Positions 1-8,597 of a stretch of DNA of 64,000 bases are shown here, piece after piece. How positions within the stretch are numbered: position 1 is the first letter of the stretch; each line of letters opens with the position of its first letter. The position numbers were made by a program, and so were the translations under genes. Under the pieces are notes generated by a model, which saw only the letters and a program-made list of their open reading frames with translations, did not search any database and had not been told where the DNA came from. Source of the DNA: MKSF01 sp037190225. GTDB taxonomy: Bacteria; Bacteroidota; Bacteroidia; Chitinophagales; Chitinophagaceae. The stretch is taken from NCBI GenBank assembly GCA_037190225.1, contig JBBCJL010000019.1, forward strand, positions 1 through 64,000. Direction: 5' to 3'.

Positions 1-597
<597 letters not shown>

Positions 598-712
598 AAT
601 TTTTAAGAAGAAGTTTAGTAATGTAGGTATTTTTCCCAATATGTAAGTTATTGTTCAGAAGGAGATGACAGGTCATAGCGTACACTGTCCATTGTTCACT
701 GAATAACCTTTT

Positions 713-820
<108 letters not shown>

Positions 821-829
821 TGTATTTAT

Positions 830-866
830 AACGCCTCAACAATATGTTGAGGCGTTCTTGCTTTAT
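830..866 (+). terminator. rrn operon terminator
   Basis: A perfect 12-bp stem (830-841 with 845-856, arms aacgcctcaaca / tgttgaggcgtt) has a 3-base loop and is followed by a T-rich tail. It starts ten bases after 5S and is the obvious intrinsic terminator of the rRNA operon. Confidence 0.9.
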
Positions 867-871
867 ATACT

Positions 872-937
872 ACCCAAAACAACACCACACCACCAAACCA
901 ACACCAACACCAACCACCAAGCCCCAACCACCAACCC
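872..937. repeat. A/C-only low-complexity tract
   Basis: Sixty-six bases composed only of A and C except for one G at 921, arranged as irregular CCA/CAA/ACC triplets. The minus strand is therefore a G/T tract with many GG pairs, for example GGTTGGTGGTTGGGG. It lies just past the rrn terminator in an otherwise empty stretch, and I see no gene in it. Confidence 0.8.
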
Positions 938-1172
938 TTCGTAAGCATTAGCACATTAGCAGTAATTACCCGAATACCCATCACCACTTATTCCCGCACC
1001 CAGCTACACTGAGTAAGCCGCACCTCTTAGGTTGGGTAATGAAAGTATGTGAAAGGTAAGCCTAAATATCAGCTTTCCTTGCAGAGCAAAAGTCCTTTTG
1101 AGCAACTGCCAGGTCGACCTGTTAAAGGACAACAATAACAGAGTGTTGCTTTTGAAAAAGCTTTTTATATAT
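938..1172. other. intergenic, nothing recognised
   Basis: Between the A/C tract and the hairpin at 1173 I see no tRNA, no convincing frame and no promoter-like motif. The frame around 1098-1301 on the plus strand runs into the oppositely oriented thioredoxin-like gene and has no family resemblance. Confidence 0.6.
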
Positions 1173-1207
1173 ACAAGAGCTATACCGGAAACCGGTATAG
1201 CTCTTGT
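1173..1207 (-). terminator. hairpin terminator of the thioredoxin-like gene
   Basis: A perfect 16-bp stem (1173-1188 with 1192-1207) with a 3-base loop lies 21 bases beyond the stop of the minus-strand gene at 1229. The following minus-strand sequence is A/T rich (tatatataaaaag) but has no clean T run, so termination may be imperfect. Confidence 0.75.
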
Positions 1208-1228
1208 AAGGTATAGCTGTAGCAGTTG

Positions 1229-2398
1229 TTACTGGATCAGTTGGCTGAGTACAGCATCCAGCTCATCGTACAGATTGTCTGAGCTCCCCAGTTTAGTATA
1301 GCTGACCTTGCCATCTTTATCAATAATGTACAAAGTGGGATAGACTCTGACATTATATGCTTTAGGAATGGAGTCGGTAATGAAGATGGGATATTCCATA
1401 GGGGTTCTTCTGAGAAAGGCACTGATACGTGATTGGTCTTTTTCCTTGTTTTCTATGGGGTTAATGCCAACGATCTGTAATTGCTGTCCGTATTTTTGCT
1501 GCAGCTTATTGAGGTGCGGTATGGCTTTGCTACAGGGCATACAGGAAGTGTACCAGAAGTCCAGGATAGTAATGCTGCCGCCGGGCTGTAACACGCTTTC
1601 CTGCTGATAATCCGGATACCATTTGCCGGATATGGCAGGTGCTGCGGTACCGCTGTCCAGTAATTTGAAATCAGCTTCGGTAAGCGGTTTGTAAGTTTCT
1701 TTGCTATATGCTTTTAAAAAAGGCTTTGTTTTGCTGTCGAATATTTTATCGGGGATGGCACCGAATTTAATATTGCTGATATTCCATTCATTGTACTGTA
1801 GCTGATCCTGATAACGGGTATGGTAAGTTATCCTGCTGATCGTAAGCGATGGCTTATGTATATAAATATTTTCTACGCGGTCATAAAATTCATCATCATC
1901 GGGAAGGTGGAGTTGCAGCTTAAGATAAGCACCGCTATCTGTATAGGCCGTTGTTATTTTCTCATTGGCGAGCTTTTTTTCCAGCCGGGCTATGTCTGTA
2001 AAATAAATCTGAAGTACGCTGCCGTCCACATTACCGGTGACGGGGAAGGTTTCTTCGAATTCCGTGATTTTCCGTTCGTTGTGGTCTATGACCAGGAGGT
2101 GCCTGGCATCGTAATATTTATGGATGTCTACCAGCGAGTCTTTCCGGCTGTACAGGAATTTGCTGTTAAAGATCGTATCTGCAGGGAGCTTTTGCAGGAG
2201 TACAGATGATTGCACTTCAAAAGGTATATCCTGATCAAAAAATTTGATCCGGTACCGGATATCATAGGAGATGCCTGCCTGTTTTTTGTATTTTTCAATA
2301 AGCGTTTTGACGAGCTGTGTTGCCGGAGACTCTTGCGCCCCTGCGGCCAAAGTGATCAGCAGGAGTGGTAGGAGCATCATTTTCTGTACAATATGCAT
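1229..2398 (-). CDS. exported thioredoxin-like (TlpA/ResA-type) protein
   Basis: 389 residues. A Sec signal peptide (residues 1-21, ending around AAGAQ) is followed by about 240 residues of a Bacteroidota-type N-terminal domain I cannot name. A thioredoxin fold then starts near 270 with the active site CMPC at 286-289 (motif FWYTSCMPC) and a cis-proline in VYPT near 354. Known of the family: such proteins reduce or isomerise disulfides outside the cytoplasm, often in cytochrome maturation or redox homeostasis. Inferred here: a periplasmic or outer-membrane-facing reductase of unknown client. It stands alone with its own terminator at 1173-1207. The length is typical of the two-domain TlpA-like proteins of this phylum. 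Confidence 0.88.
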   Translation of the reverse strand: MHIVQKMMLLPLLLITLAAGAQESPATQLVKTLIEKYKKQAGISYDIRYRIKFFDQDIPFEVQSSVLLQKLPADTIFNSKFLYSRKDSLVDIHKYYDARHLLVIDHNERKITEFEETFPVTGNVDGSVLQIYFTDIARLEKKLANEKITTAYTDSGAYLKLQLHLPDDDEFYDRVENIYIHKPSLTISRITYHTRYQDQLQYNEWNISNIKFGAIPDKIFDSKTKPFLKAYSKETYKPLTEADFKLLDSGTAAPAISGKWYPDYQQESVLQPGGSITILDFWYTSCMPCSKAIPHLNKLQQKYGQQLQIVGINPIENKEKDQSRISAFLRRTPMEYPIFITDSIPKAYNVRVYPTLYIIDKDGKVSYTKLGSSDNLYDELDAVLSQLIQ

Positions 2399-2491
2399 AA
2401 CTGGGAATTGATTTACAAAAAAAATTAACTTTTATTGTATAACTGTTATAGAGCGCTTTTATTGTACAAGCCCGGATATTTTTATAGCTGC

Positions 2492-3592
2492 TTACGGCAG
2501 CTTTTCCACGAGGTAAAGATACTGTGCCGGCAGGTGATGCTGCCAGATATCGGGATTGGAAGGGTCGTTGCTGTATATTTTAAAATAGGCTTCATCCGCA
2601 TAGAGCACGATGGTAGCGCCGGTGCGTACATAATAGTTGCTTTTATAATAGTCCGGTGTATTGAATTGGGGGAGCTGTTTCCTGACCGACCTGGATACCA
2701 TTTTGCCAAGATATTTCTCATAATTTCTCTGTGCTTTGAGGCTCGGTCTGCTGAGTTGCCTGTAGGCTCTTTTCAGCGCCATATTTACAGGGAATTTTTG
2801 CTTTTTGATAAGGCCTTTGGCATGATGAAAGGGGTTGACAGCGGTAAAGTCGTTGACGGTCTGGACAGAGAACGGCACATCGGGCACCCAGTCTGCGGTA
2901 TTGACTACATTATACGCCCAGCCTCCTGCTGTAAGCTTTTCATAGTCATAGGCAAAAAAGAGGTTACCCGGCTTAGGACCTGCGCTGCAATAGGTCTTAA
3001 AACGGATATCGGATGGCAGTTGTCCGTCAAGCTGGAGATGGCGCAGATAGGCCGTGAGCATATAGGTAATGCCTCCGCCCTGGCTGTGGCCGGTCAGGAT
3101 GAAGTCTTTTATGCCTGCCCGGTAGCAGGAATCTATTTTACTAAGTATAGTACGGGAAAGATAGGCCATAGCTACAAACCAGCCTACTTGCACGGCAGCA
3201 CGGGGCTCGTGGGCCAGCTTGTAAGTAAAGCGGAAGTCCTTCTCCAGCTCCAATGTTCCCTGTGCCGGGATCATAGCGGCATAGAGGTTGGCGAGAAAGC
3301 TGGCCTGGGTCTGGATGCTGCCCTGGATGGCGATGAGGGCCAGCGGCTTTTCACGGTGTACCCATAGATCCCAGATATTGTCGAAGGCTACTACGGGCGA
3401 CCGGTACTGGAACCTGAATTGCTGCGGCTCGCCGATAGTCTCGCTATCCTGCCACTTGTCCAGTGCAATATGGGTGCGCTGATTGATCTTCAGGGTCTCA
3501 ATATATTCGGATTTGTCAAAGCCGGGTTGCAATACCTGTGCAAAGGGTGTTTGCGACAGCAGCAGGAGGATAGGAAGTAAGATACGCTTCAT
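2492..3592 (-). CDS. secreted lipase-fold (class 3 type) hydrolase
   Basis: 366 residues. A signal peptide is seen at 1-18 (cleavage near FAQ). The nucleophile elbow GHSQGG (Ser170) lies after a short beta strand, as in class 3 lipases (Rhizomucor type). Further on are an aspartate-rich turn (DWVPD) and a histidine pair (FHH), plausible remaining triad members. Substrate is unknown; an acylglycerol or other ester is the family expectation. It ends about 90 bases before the thioredoxin-like gene but is not clearly co-transcribed with it. A perfect -7 motif lies on the minus strand at 3638-3631, giving a leader of about 30 nt. Confidence 0.82.
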   Translation of the reverse strand: MKRILLPILLLLSQTPFAQVLQPGFDKSEYIETLKINQRTHIALDKWQDSETIGEPQQFRFQYRSPVVAFDNIWDLWVHREKPLALIAIQGSIQTQASFLANLYAAMIPAQGTLELEKDFRFTYKLAHEPRAAVQVGWFVAMAYLSRTILSKIDSCYRAGIKDFILTGHSQGGGITYMLTAYLRHLQLDGQLPSDIRFKTYCSAGPKPGNLFFAYDYEKLTAGGWAYNVVNTADWVPDVPFSVQTVNDFTAVNPFHHAKGLIKKQKFPVNMALKRAYRQLSRPSLKAQRNYEKYLGKMVSRSVRKQLPQFNTPDYYKSNYYVRTGATIVLYADEAYFKIYSNDPSNPDIWQHHLPAQYLYLVEKLP

Positions 3593-3630
3593 GTTATCTG
3601 ATTGGTAGGTGACAAAGGATAATAAATATT

Positions 3631-3638
3631 CAAATGTA
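3631..3638 (-). promoter_or_regulatory. -7 promoter element of the lipase-fold gene
   Basis: Read on the minus strand this is TACATTTG, an exact match to the Bacteroidota TAnnTTTG element, 38 bases before the start codon at 3592. I see no TTG at the -33 distance. Confidence 0.55.
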
Positions 3639-3940
3639 CGTATTTTTCCTTTTTGAATGTGTTTCGGGAATCATGCATCGCGGAGGCTGCCGTCCGGGAT
3701 GCTTTTTCTGCCCGATGCTTATTTGGGTAAAAATGTGGAATGGCAGGAGAGCTATTGGATTGAATGCAGTCTGTTAGGATTTCAATATGCCGGGTCAAAA
3801 GCCTTATTCAGAGATACCTCCCCGGCCACATGCAAATCTTCAGTATGCTTATATTTTATGGAAGGCAGCCCTGTGATCGGCCAGGTGGGTTTAAGGTACA
3901 GGCTTTAAACAATTGCTGCTATGGATCCTGTCATACAGGT
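3639..3940. other. intergenic, nothing recognised
   Basis: About 300 bases between the lipase promoter and the cinA-type gene. Plus-strand frames of 60-83 codons exist (3657-3908, 3764-3952) but show no family resemblance or start signal. It could hold gene debris; I cannot identify it. Confidence 0.5.
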
Positions 3941-3974
3941 ACGCTTCCATAAGGCATCAGGACGATGGAAGCGT
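3941..3974 (-). terminator. hairpin at the 3' end of the CinA-type gene
   Basis: The arms acgcttccat (3941-3950) and atggaagcgt (3965-3974) form a perfect 10-bp stem with a 14-base loop that spans the stop codon at 3957-3959. There is no T run, so this is a 3'-end structure rather than a proven terminator. Confidence 0.45.
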
Positions 3975-4454
3975 ATGTAGTAGCTCCTGCAGCCTGGTAA
4001 GGACGGTCCGCGCATAGGAAAGCTGGGCCTCTTCAGGAGGTGTGACGGGTGGAAGCTCTATTTTTTGAGTGGCCAGTGTGCGGCCGGAATAATGGATGCT
4101 GTAATAGGCATAAAGGCGGAATCCTGACTCGGAAACAGCGGTAGCATACCCGGTGGTAGCGAGTCCCCAGGATGTACCGAACAATCTGGAAACATGGCCC
4201 GCCATCTGCTCGGCAATGAGCGGAGATACGCAATTCGCGCGTTCCGCCTCCTCGGGGTCTACCTGCAGCAGCCTGATCTTTTCTTCTTTGGCGTATGCCG
4301 TGATGCCGCCTTTGTAGCAATCGGAGGCGTCAGGTATCCGGGAAAAGGCCTGTTGCAGCAGTCCGGAAGTAACGCTTTCTGCTATTGCAATGCTTTCCGT
4401 CCTTTCGAGCAGTATGCTGCCTATCTGTTGTAAAATGTGGTCTGGTAAGTTCAT
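3957..4454 (-). CDS. CinA C-terminal-type nicotinamide-nucleotide amidase
   Basis: 165 residues, the size of a stand-alone CinA C-terminal (PncC) domain. Seen: AESVTSGLL near residue 24, the counterpart of the family's AESxTGGLL; KGGITAY near 48; ATTGYA near 100. Known: this domain deamidates NMN to nicotinate mononucleotide in NAD recycling. Oddities: the usual TGG is TSG, and the GPGG-type stretch reads LATTGYATAVSESG. These are divergent but do not obviously abolish the fold. It has no N-terminal COG1058 domain. The start ATG at 4454 is the natural one; the next gene upstream (DUF421) ends 57 bases away on the same strand, so the two may be co-transcribed. Confidence 0.82.
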   Translation of the reverse strand: MNLPDHILQQIGSILLERTESIAIAESVTSGLLQQAFSRIPDASDCYKGGITAYAKEEKIRLLQVDPEEAERANCVSPLIAEQMAGHVSRLFGTSWGLATTGYATAVSESGFRLYAYYSIHYSGRTLATQKIELPPVTPPEEAQLSYARTVLTRLQELLHTLPSS

Positions 4455-4511
4455 GTGTGTGAATATTTAAATCGGTTATCTTATCAGCCGGCAGCCGGGT
4501 AATGTGCGCGC

Positions 4512-5207
4512 TTATGTGACGCGGCGGCTGTTGGATGCAGGCAGCCATTCTGCTTTGCCGCAGGAGGTGCATATGCTAGCGCTCCGGGGTGTCTTGCTTT
4601 CCGTAAATCCGCAGTAGGTGCAGGCATAATAGCCCGCTGCCGGGATTTCCGTAAGTCCCTGCTCCAGTATGTCAGGCATGATCGGGAGCCCGTATCTTAC
4701 TTCGTGATCTTCGTAAAAGAAAACGCTGATATCCCCCGATATTTCTTCTATGGCGGTCTGTATCTGGCCCAGCTGCGATACGCCTTTAACCCGCAGCGCC
4801 GAATAAAGCTCGTAAGATCCCATGGCTTCCTTCCTGAAGTTCTGGATCGCAAATTTGCCGTCCCTGATAAGGCAGAGCGGCCGGCCCTCCATAATATTTT
4901 CGAATGCCTTGTTACGTCCTATAAAGAACACCAGTATCTTATACGCCAGGATGATCACCATCAGCACAACGGCAGCGGTAAGTATGCCGATCTCCTTATA
5001 GATCATAGGGTCTCCCGCGGCGGAGCCGAAGCTGATGATCACTACCAGCTCGAAAATAGAAAGCTGCTTGACGCCTCTTTTCCCCAGTATCCGGAGCGCC
5101 AGTATGATAATGGTTATCATAAGCCCGGTACGGAGTATGATCTCCAGGAGGAAATCCCAGTTCTCGTCTCCTACCAGCAATTGCTGCCAGTCGATATGCT
5201 GCTTCAT
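4512..5207 (-). CDS. DUF421 (YetF/YdfR-type) membrane protein with Cys4 tail
   Basis: 231 residues from the ATG at 5207. A frame extension to 5300 exists, but its first 31 residues are unlike the family. Seen: an amphipathic start (MKQHIDWQQLL), three hydrophobic segments at about 20-110, then the conserved DUF421 core with GRPLCLIRDGKF and an LRxxGVSQLGQ-like stretch. Known: DUF421/YetF proteins are inner-membrane proteins linked to spore or envelope physiology in Bacilli; their biochemical function is not established. Odd: after the normal end of the domain there is a tail with two CxxC pairs (Cys196/199 and Cys213/216), a zinc-ribbon arrangement. Inferred: metal-binding C-terminus in the cytoplasm. 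Confidence 0.83.
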   Translation of the reverse strand: MKQHIDWQQLLVGDENWDFLLEIILRTGLMITIIILALRILGKRGVKQLSIFELVVIISFGSAAGDPMIYKEIGILTAAVVLMVIILAYKILVFFIGRNKAFENIMEGRPLCLIRDGKFAIQNFRKEAMGSYELYSALRVKGVSQLGQIQTAIEEISGDISVFFYEDHEVRYGLPIMPDILEQGLTEIPAAGYYACTYCGFTESKTPRSASICTSCGKAEWLPASNSRRVT

Positions 5208-5357
5208 ATATATTATGATTATTTTAAGTGCGGTCGGGTATGTGCCGGCACATTGTGGTATAAACATAACGGCTGAAAAATTGTTGAATAAAGGATGCAC
5301 GACTGTGCGGATTTGAAATTTAATTCAATATTTTTACCACTTAAAATGTATTGAAGG

Positions 5358-6227
5358 ATGGCGTCAGGAATATTTGCTGTTTTGGATGATATAGCGGCCC
5401 TAATGGATGACGTTGCGGTAGCCAGTAAGGTGGCTACCCGTAAGACTGCCGGCATACTGGGCGATGATCTGGCTGTGAATGCGGAAAAAGCGACAGGCTT
5501 TTTATCTTCACGCGAATTACCGGTCCTGTGGGCTATCACCAAAGGCTCTTTCCTGAATAAGCTGATCATCATACCGCTCGCCCTGCTGCTGAATGTGTTC
5601 TTCCCGCTTGCCATCAAGGTGATCCTGGTGCTGGGCGGCTTTTTCCTGGCCTATGAGGGCGCGGAGAAGATCGTGGAATATTTTTTACATCGTACTCCTA
5701 AGGGAAAGGAGGTCATCCAGGAAGCCAGGGTAGATGCGGGAGTAGCGGAAAAGGCCAAGATACGGTCTGCCATTTCCACCGATTTCATCTTATCGGTGGA
5801 GATCGTGATCATAGCGCTGGGTACGGTGCTGGATAAAAGCCTGCCCGTGCAGATCCTGACGGTCACCGTGGTGGCTGTGCTGGCTACCGTGGGCGTTTAC
5901 GGGGTCGTAGCCCTTATCGTCCGTATGGACGATGCCGGATTCAGGCTGATAAAGCATTCGGGAGATAAAGGCTTCCTGGCAAAGCTGGGTCACCTGCTGG
6001 TAAAACTGCTGCCGCTGATCATCAAATTCTTCGCCGTTATCGGTACCGTGGCATTGCTGCTGGTCTCCGGCGGCATTTTTGTACATAATATACCTTTTCT
6101 CTATCCTTTATTCCCCGCCGTACCTGCTATTCTCAAGGAGCTGGGTATGGGGCTGGCTGCAGGCCTGCTGATCGTGATCCTGGTGGCAGGCATCAAAAAG
6201 CTGATCGGCGCCTTCCGCAGAAAATAA
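5358..6227 (+). CDS. YedI-like (DUF808) inner-membrane protein
   Basis: 289 residues. The N-terminus MASGIFAVLDDIAALMDDVA is diagnostic for the DUF808/YedI family and fixes the start at 5358, with the purine-rich gaagg just before it. Further conserved points are KVATRKTAGILGDDLAVNAE and four to six hydrophobic segments from residue 70 on. The family is a conserved inner-membrane protein of unknown function; no catalytic residues are evident. It is transcribed divergently from the DUF421 gene, with 150 bases between the starts. A TATTTTTA box at about 5329-5336 could be its promoter. Confidence 0.88.
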   Translation: MASGIFAVLDDIAALMDDVAVASKVATRKTAGILGDDLAVNAEKATGFLSSRELPVLWAITKGSFLNKLIIIPLALLLNVFFPLAIKVILVLGGFFLAYEGAEKIVEYFLHRTPKGKEVIQEARVDAGVAEKAKIRSAISTDFILSVEIVIIALGTVLDKSLPVQILTVTVVAVLATVGVYGVVALIVRMDDAGFRLIKHSGDKGFLAKLGHLLVKLLPLIIKFFAVIGTVALLLVSGGIFVHNIPFLYPLFPAVPAILKELGMGLAAGLLIVILVAGIKKLIGAFRRK

Positions 6228-6284
6228 CGGGAAAAGTGCCTGACCGGCTCTCCCGGCTTTTACCCGGACCGGCGCTTCCGGTGC

Positions 6285-7187
6285 TCACAGGAATATTTCA
6301 TTGGCCGTTATATACGTATTGGTATGTGCTTCCAGCAGGATTCGGATATCGGAAGCATAGCCGCCGCCCATGCTGCATTGTACCGGTATGCCATGAGCAT
6401 ATGCGGTTTCCATAACTATTTTGTCACGGGCTTTACAGCCTTCAAGCGTGCATTGCAGCTTTCCCATCTTATCTGCATAGAGAATGTCCACACCGGCCTG
6501 GTAAAAGATGAAGCCGGGGTTGAAAGTACGGATAATATCGTGCAGGTTTTCTGCAAGGAGCTGCAGGTAAGTATCGTCCGTAGTGCCGGCCTCCAGGTCT
6601 ATATCCCTGTGGGAGGTCTGTTTGTGAAAGGGGTAATTATGCTCACAATGCATAGAGAAGGTATAGACATCACTGCGTCCCCGGAAAATATCGGCGGTGC
6701 CGTTACCCTGGTGGACATCAAGGTCTACGATCAGCACCCGCTTCACAGACGTATGGTCCAGCAGGTACTGCGCGGCAATGGCTTGGTCGTTGAGCATACA
6801 AAAGCCTTCCCCGTGAGCGCTGCAGGCGTGATGGGTGCCGCCCGCTATATTAAAGGCTATCCCGTCCTCAAGCGCCCGTACCGCGCCGTCTATAGTGCCC
6901 TGTACCAGCAGCAGCTCCCTTTCCACAAGGTCGGCGTCCTGGATGAAGCCTGTCCGGCGGCCCTCATGGTACGAAAGCCGGAGGTGGACAAAGCGGTCTG
7001 TATAATCTTTATTGTGTACCCTGTAAATATGCTGCAGCGCTGCTGTCCCGGGACTGAAAAATTGCTGCGGGGCTACAATGCCCCTGTGTACCAGCTGTTG
7101 CGGCAACAGCTCGTATTTGACCATCGGGAACCTGTGGCCGTCCGGTACCGGGTGTACATATCGGGGATGGAAGGCTACCGCATACAT
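6285..7187 (-). CDS. histone-deacetylase-family (AcuC/APAH-like) amidohydrolase
   Basis: 300 residues starting at MYAVAFHPRY. The frame stays open to 7490, but the extra 101 residues overlap the upstream gene and look like random sequence. Seen: the HDAC signature with HH at 119-120, the zinc ligands Asp157 and His159 in DLDVHQGNGT, and Asp234 in YQAGVD. Known: this fold hydrolyses acetyl-amide bonds on lysine, polyamines or acetoin-related substrates. Which applies here cannot be told from sequence; aguBA nearby makes putrescine, so an acetylpolyamine role is conceivable but speculative. It is the last gene of a three-gene minus-strand unit with the small membrane protein and the DUF4292 lipoprotein. 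Confidence 0.9.
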   Translation of the reverse strand: MYAVAFHPRYVHPVPDGHRFPMVKYELLPQQLVHRGIVAPQQFFSPGTAALQHIYRVHNKDYTDRFVHLRLSYHEGRRTGFIQDADLVERELLLVQGTIDGAVRALEDGIAFNIAGGTHHACSAHGEGFCMLNDQAIAAQYLLDHTSVKRVLIVDLDVHQGNGTADIFRGRSDVYTFSMHCEHNYPFHKQTSHRDIDLEAGTTDDTYLQLLAENLHDIIRTFNPGFIFYQAGVDILYADKMGKLQCTLEGCKARDKIVMETAYAHGIPVQCSMGGGYASDIRILLEAHTNTYITANEIFL

Positions 7188-7228
7188 AGAATGTGCCGAA
7201 TGAAGAAATGCTTTTAACGTTCCGGAAA

Positions 7229-7531
7229 TTATCTTTTGCCCACCATTCTCCTGCCCATCTGGCTGAGATATTTCCTGAAGAAAGGATACTGTCCCAGCAG
7301 GATGCTGTAAAAGAGCACGCATGCCGGCCAGAGAACGGTAACGATAAGGATGTACACTACCCAGTAAGCGGCTCCTTTGTCCAGCCCGATGAAGGGCATA
7401 AGCTTTCTGCCCAGGTAGGCGCAGGTAGATCCCCCTAGGGTGAAGATGATCAGTACCATGATCACCTGGAAGATGCTGTTGAGCTTCCATTTTTCCTGGA
7501 GCTTACTGAGGTAGTTTTTTTTGTCGGACAT
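7229..7531 (-). CDS. small two-helix membrane protein (DUF6787-like)
   Basis: 100 residues from the ATG at 7531 (MSDKKNYLSKLQEKWKL); a 14-residue upstream extension is possible but adds a Cys-rich stretch of no known family. Seen: a basic amphipathic N-terminus, two hydrophobic segments at about 23-45 and 57-80, and a basic C-terminus. It resembles a small Bacteroidota-specific membrane protein family; the DUF number is from memory and should be treated as tentative. It lies 41 bases upstream of the HDAC-like gene on the same strand, so it is probably co-transcribed with it. Function is unknown. Confidence 0.75.
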   Translation of the reverse strand: MSDKKNYLSKLQEKWKLNSIFQVIMVLIIFTLGGSTCAYLGRKLMPFIGLDKGAAYWVVYILIVTVLWPACVLFYSILLGQYPFFRKYLSQMGRRMVGKR

Positions 7532-7596
7532 GGGTTTTGTGGAGTTACCGGAAGTATTGCAGCATTCTTTCATTACAAAAGAGTATATGAACGTAT

Positions 7597-8403
7597 TTAT
7601 TTTTTGATGGTTTGTAAAGTGTAGGAGTCTGGTATCCTGAAGCTCACTTCCGCGGGGATATCAATATCTGCCCTTGTAAAGTCAAGGTTCACGAGGGTCT
7701 GCTCCCCGTTATTGTCTATCTCAATGGTACGTGCAAAGGCAAAGGGCTGCTTGTCTGACAACGGCTTGTAATTGCTCTGCTGTATCCTGCAGGAGAACTG
7801 CCTGCCGGTATGGGTAATGAGCTGTTCGCGGATAAGCTGGGTTTCCTTATCGTACCTGACGGTAAGGATATAGCCGTCCTGCTCTACCTGTACCTGTATC
7901 GTTGCGGAATCGGTCTCGGAGGCTTTGGCGTTGCTTTTACCGGTGATCAGCGGGTTGCCCATAAAAAGGTTCTGGAGGGATATGAACTCCAGCTCGGCCT
8001 GGATCAGTGAGAGCCCTTCCTGGAAGGACAGGGCATAGGCATCCCTGGACATAGGAAGCAGGGCCTTCAGGCTGTCCGGCGTGATATAGGCCCGGGCCAC
8101 CTCCACGATGCCGCCCATGGCAGATACGGATAACCAGATATTTTTCAGGTGATTCATTTTGATATTGGCGATCACCTTCTGGTTCATTTTGGGAGTGGTG
8201 ATCTGCATATTGGCCTTTCCGAAAAAGCTTTTGTAAAGCAGTATCTGCTTGTAATAATCTTCCGGCGGTATGGCCTGCTGGGGTACTTTGCTGCCCCTGT
8301 CTGCTGTCCGGTCGCCCAGCTTTTTGCTGCTGCCGCAGGAAGCCAGCAGCATCATGCTGCAACATAGCATTAAAACAGCCTGTATATATTTTCTTATATT
8401 CAT
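7597..8403 (-). CDS. DUF4292 lipoprotein
   Basis: 268 residues starting at 8403 with the ATG of MNIRKYIQ. A further in-frame ATG at 8439 lies upstream of the probable -7 element at 8433-8426 and is therefore rejected. Seen: a lipoprotein signal with lipobox LLASC (Cys23), then a beta-rich domain with FFGKANMQI and LSVSAMGGIVEVAR, typical of DUF4292. Known: DUF4292 proteins are Bacteroidota outer-membrane-associated lipoproteins, structurally LolA/LolB-like by fold expectation, with no proven role. Inferred: periplasmic-face lipoprotein that may bind lipid. It heads a unit with the two following minus-strand genes (65 and 41 base gaps). Confidence 0.85.
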   Translation of the reverse strand: MNIRKYIQAVLMLCCSMMLLASCGSSKKLGDRTADRGSKVPQQAIPPEDYYKQILLYKSFFGKANMQITTPKMNQKVIANIKMNHLKNIWLSVSAMGGIVEVARAYITPDSLKALLPMSRDAYALSFQEGLSLIQAELEFISLQNLFMGNPLITGKSNAKASETDSATIQVQVEQDGYILTVRYDKETQLIREQLITHTGRQFSCRIQQSNYKPLSDKQPFAFARTIEIDNNGEQTLVNLDFTRADIDIPAEVSFRIPDSYTLQTIKK

Positions 8404-8425
8404 TTTCCTCTGTTGTTCAAACCTG

Positions 8426-8433
8426 TAAAAATA
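8426..8433 (-). promoter_or_regulatory. probable -7 element of the DUF4292 operon
   Basis: The minus strand reads TATTTTTA, seven of eight positions of TAnnTTTG, 22 bases before the ATG at 8403. It favours the shorter start of the lipoprotein gene. Confidence 0.4.
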
Positions 8434-8551
8434 CCACAATTTATGGCAAGAAAGAAGGGTATTGAGTATATAATAACATATCGGTTAAAAAGCAACGGCC
8501 TGTTTAGTATGAAATTAGGAAATCATAACATCGGAACTGTAAATAAAATAG

Positions 8552-8581
8552 TATTTTTGTAGATTAAATTTGTAGATTAAA
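8552..8581 (+). promoter_or_regulatory. duplicated promoter region of aguB
   Basis: The 13-base sequence tttgtagattaaa occurs twice in exact tandem (8556-8568 and 8569-8581). Two perfect TAnnTTTG elements result: TATTTTTG at 8552-8559 and TAAATTTG at 8565-8572. They would give two start sites 13 bases apart, both 15-35 bases before the ATG at 8598. No TTG is seen at the -33 distance. Confidence 0.55.
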
Positions 8582-8597
8582 AATACATCAATCAAGC

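Noticed and set aside
598..712. tRNA between 23S and 5S
   Set aside because: No cloverleaf with a T-loop (GTTCNANNC) could be found in the 115-base spacer.
2435..3367. 310-codon plus-strand frame opposite the lipase-fold gene
   Set aside because: It is the antisense of a gene with signal peptide and GHSQGG; it has no domain and atypical residue use.
3657..3952. Short plus-strand frames in the gap before the CinA-type gene
   Set aside because: No start signal, no family, and codon use unlike neighbouring genes.
7188..7490. Upstream extension of the HDAC-like frame
   Set aside because: Its residues are random-looking and it overlaps the small membrane protein gene; the family starts at MYAVAFHPRY.
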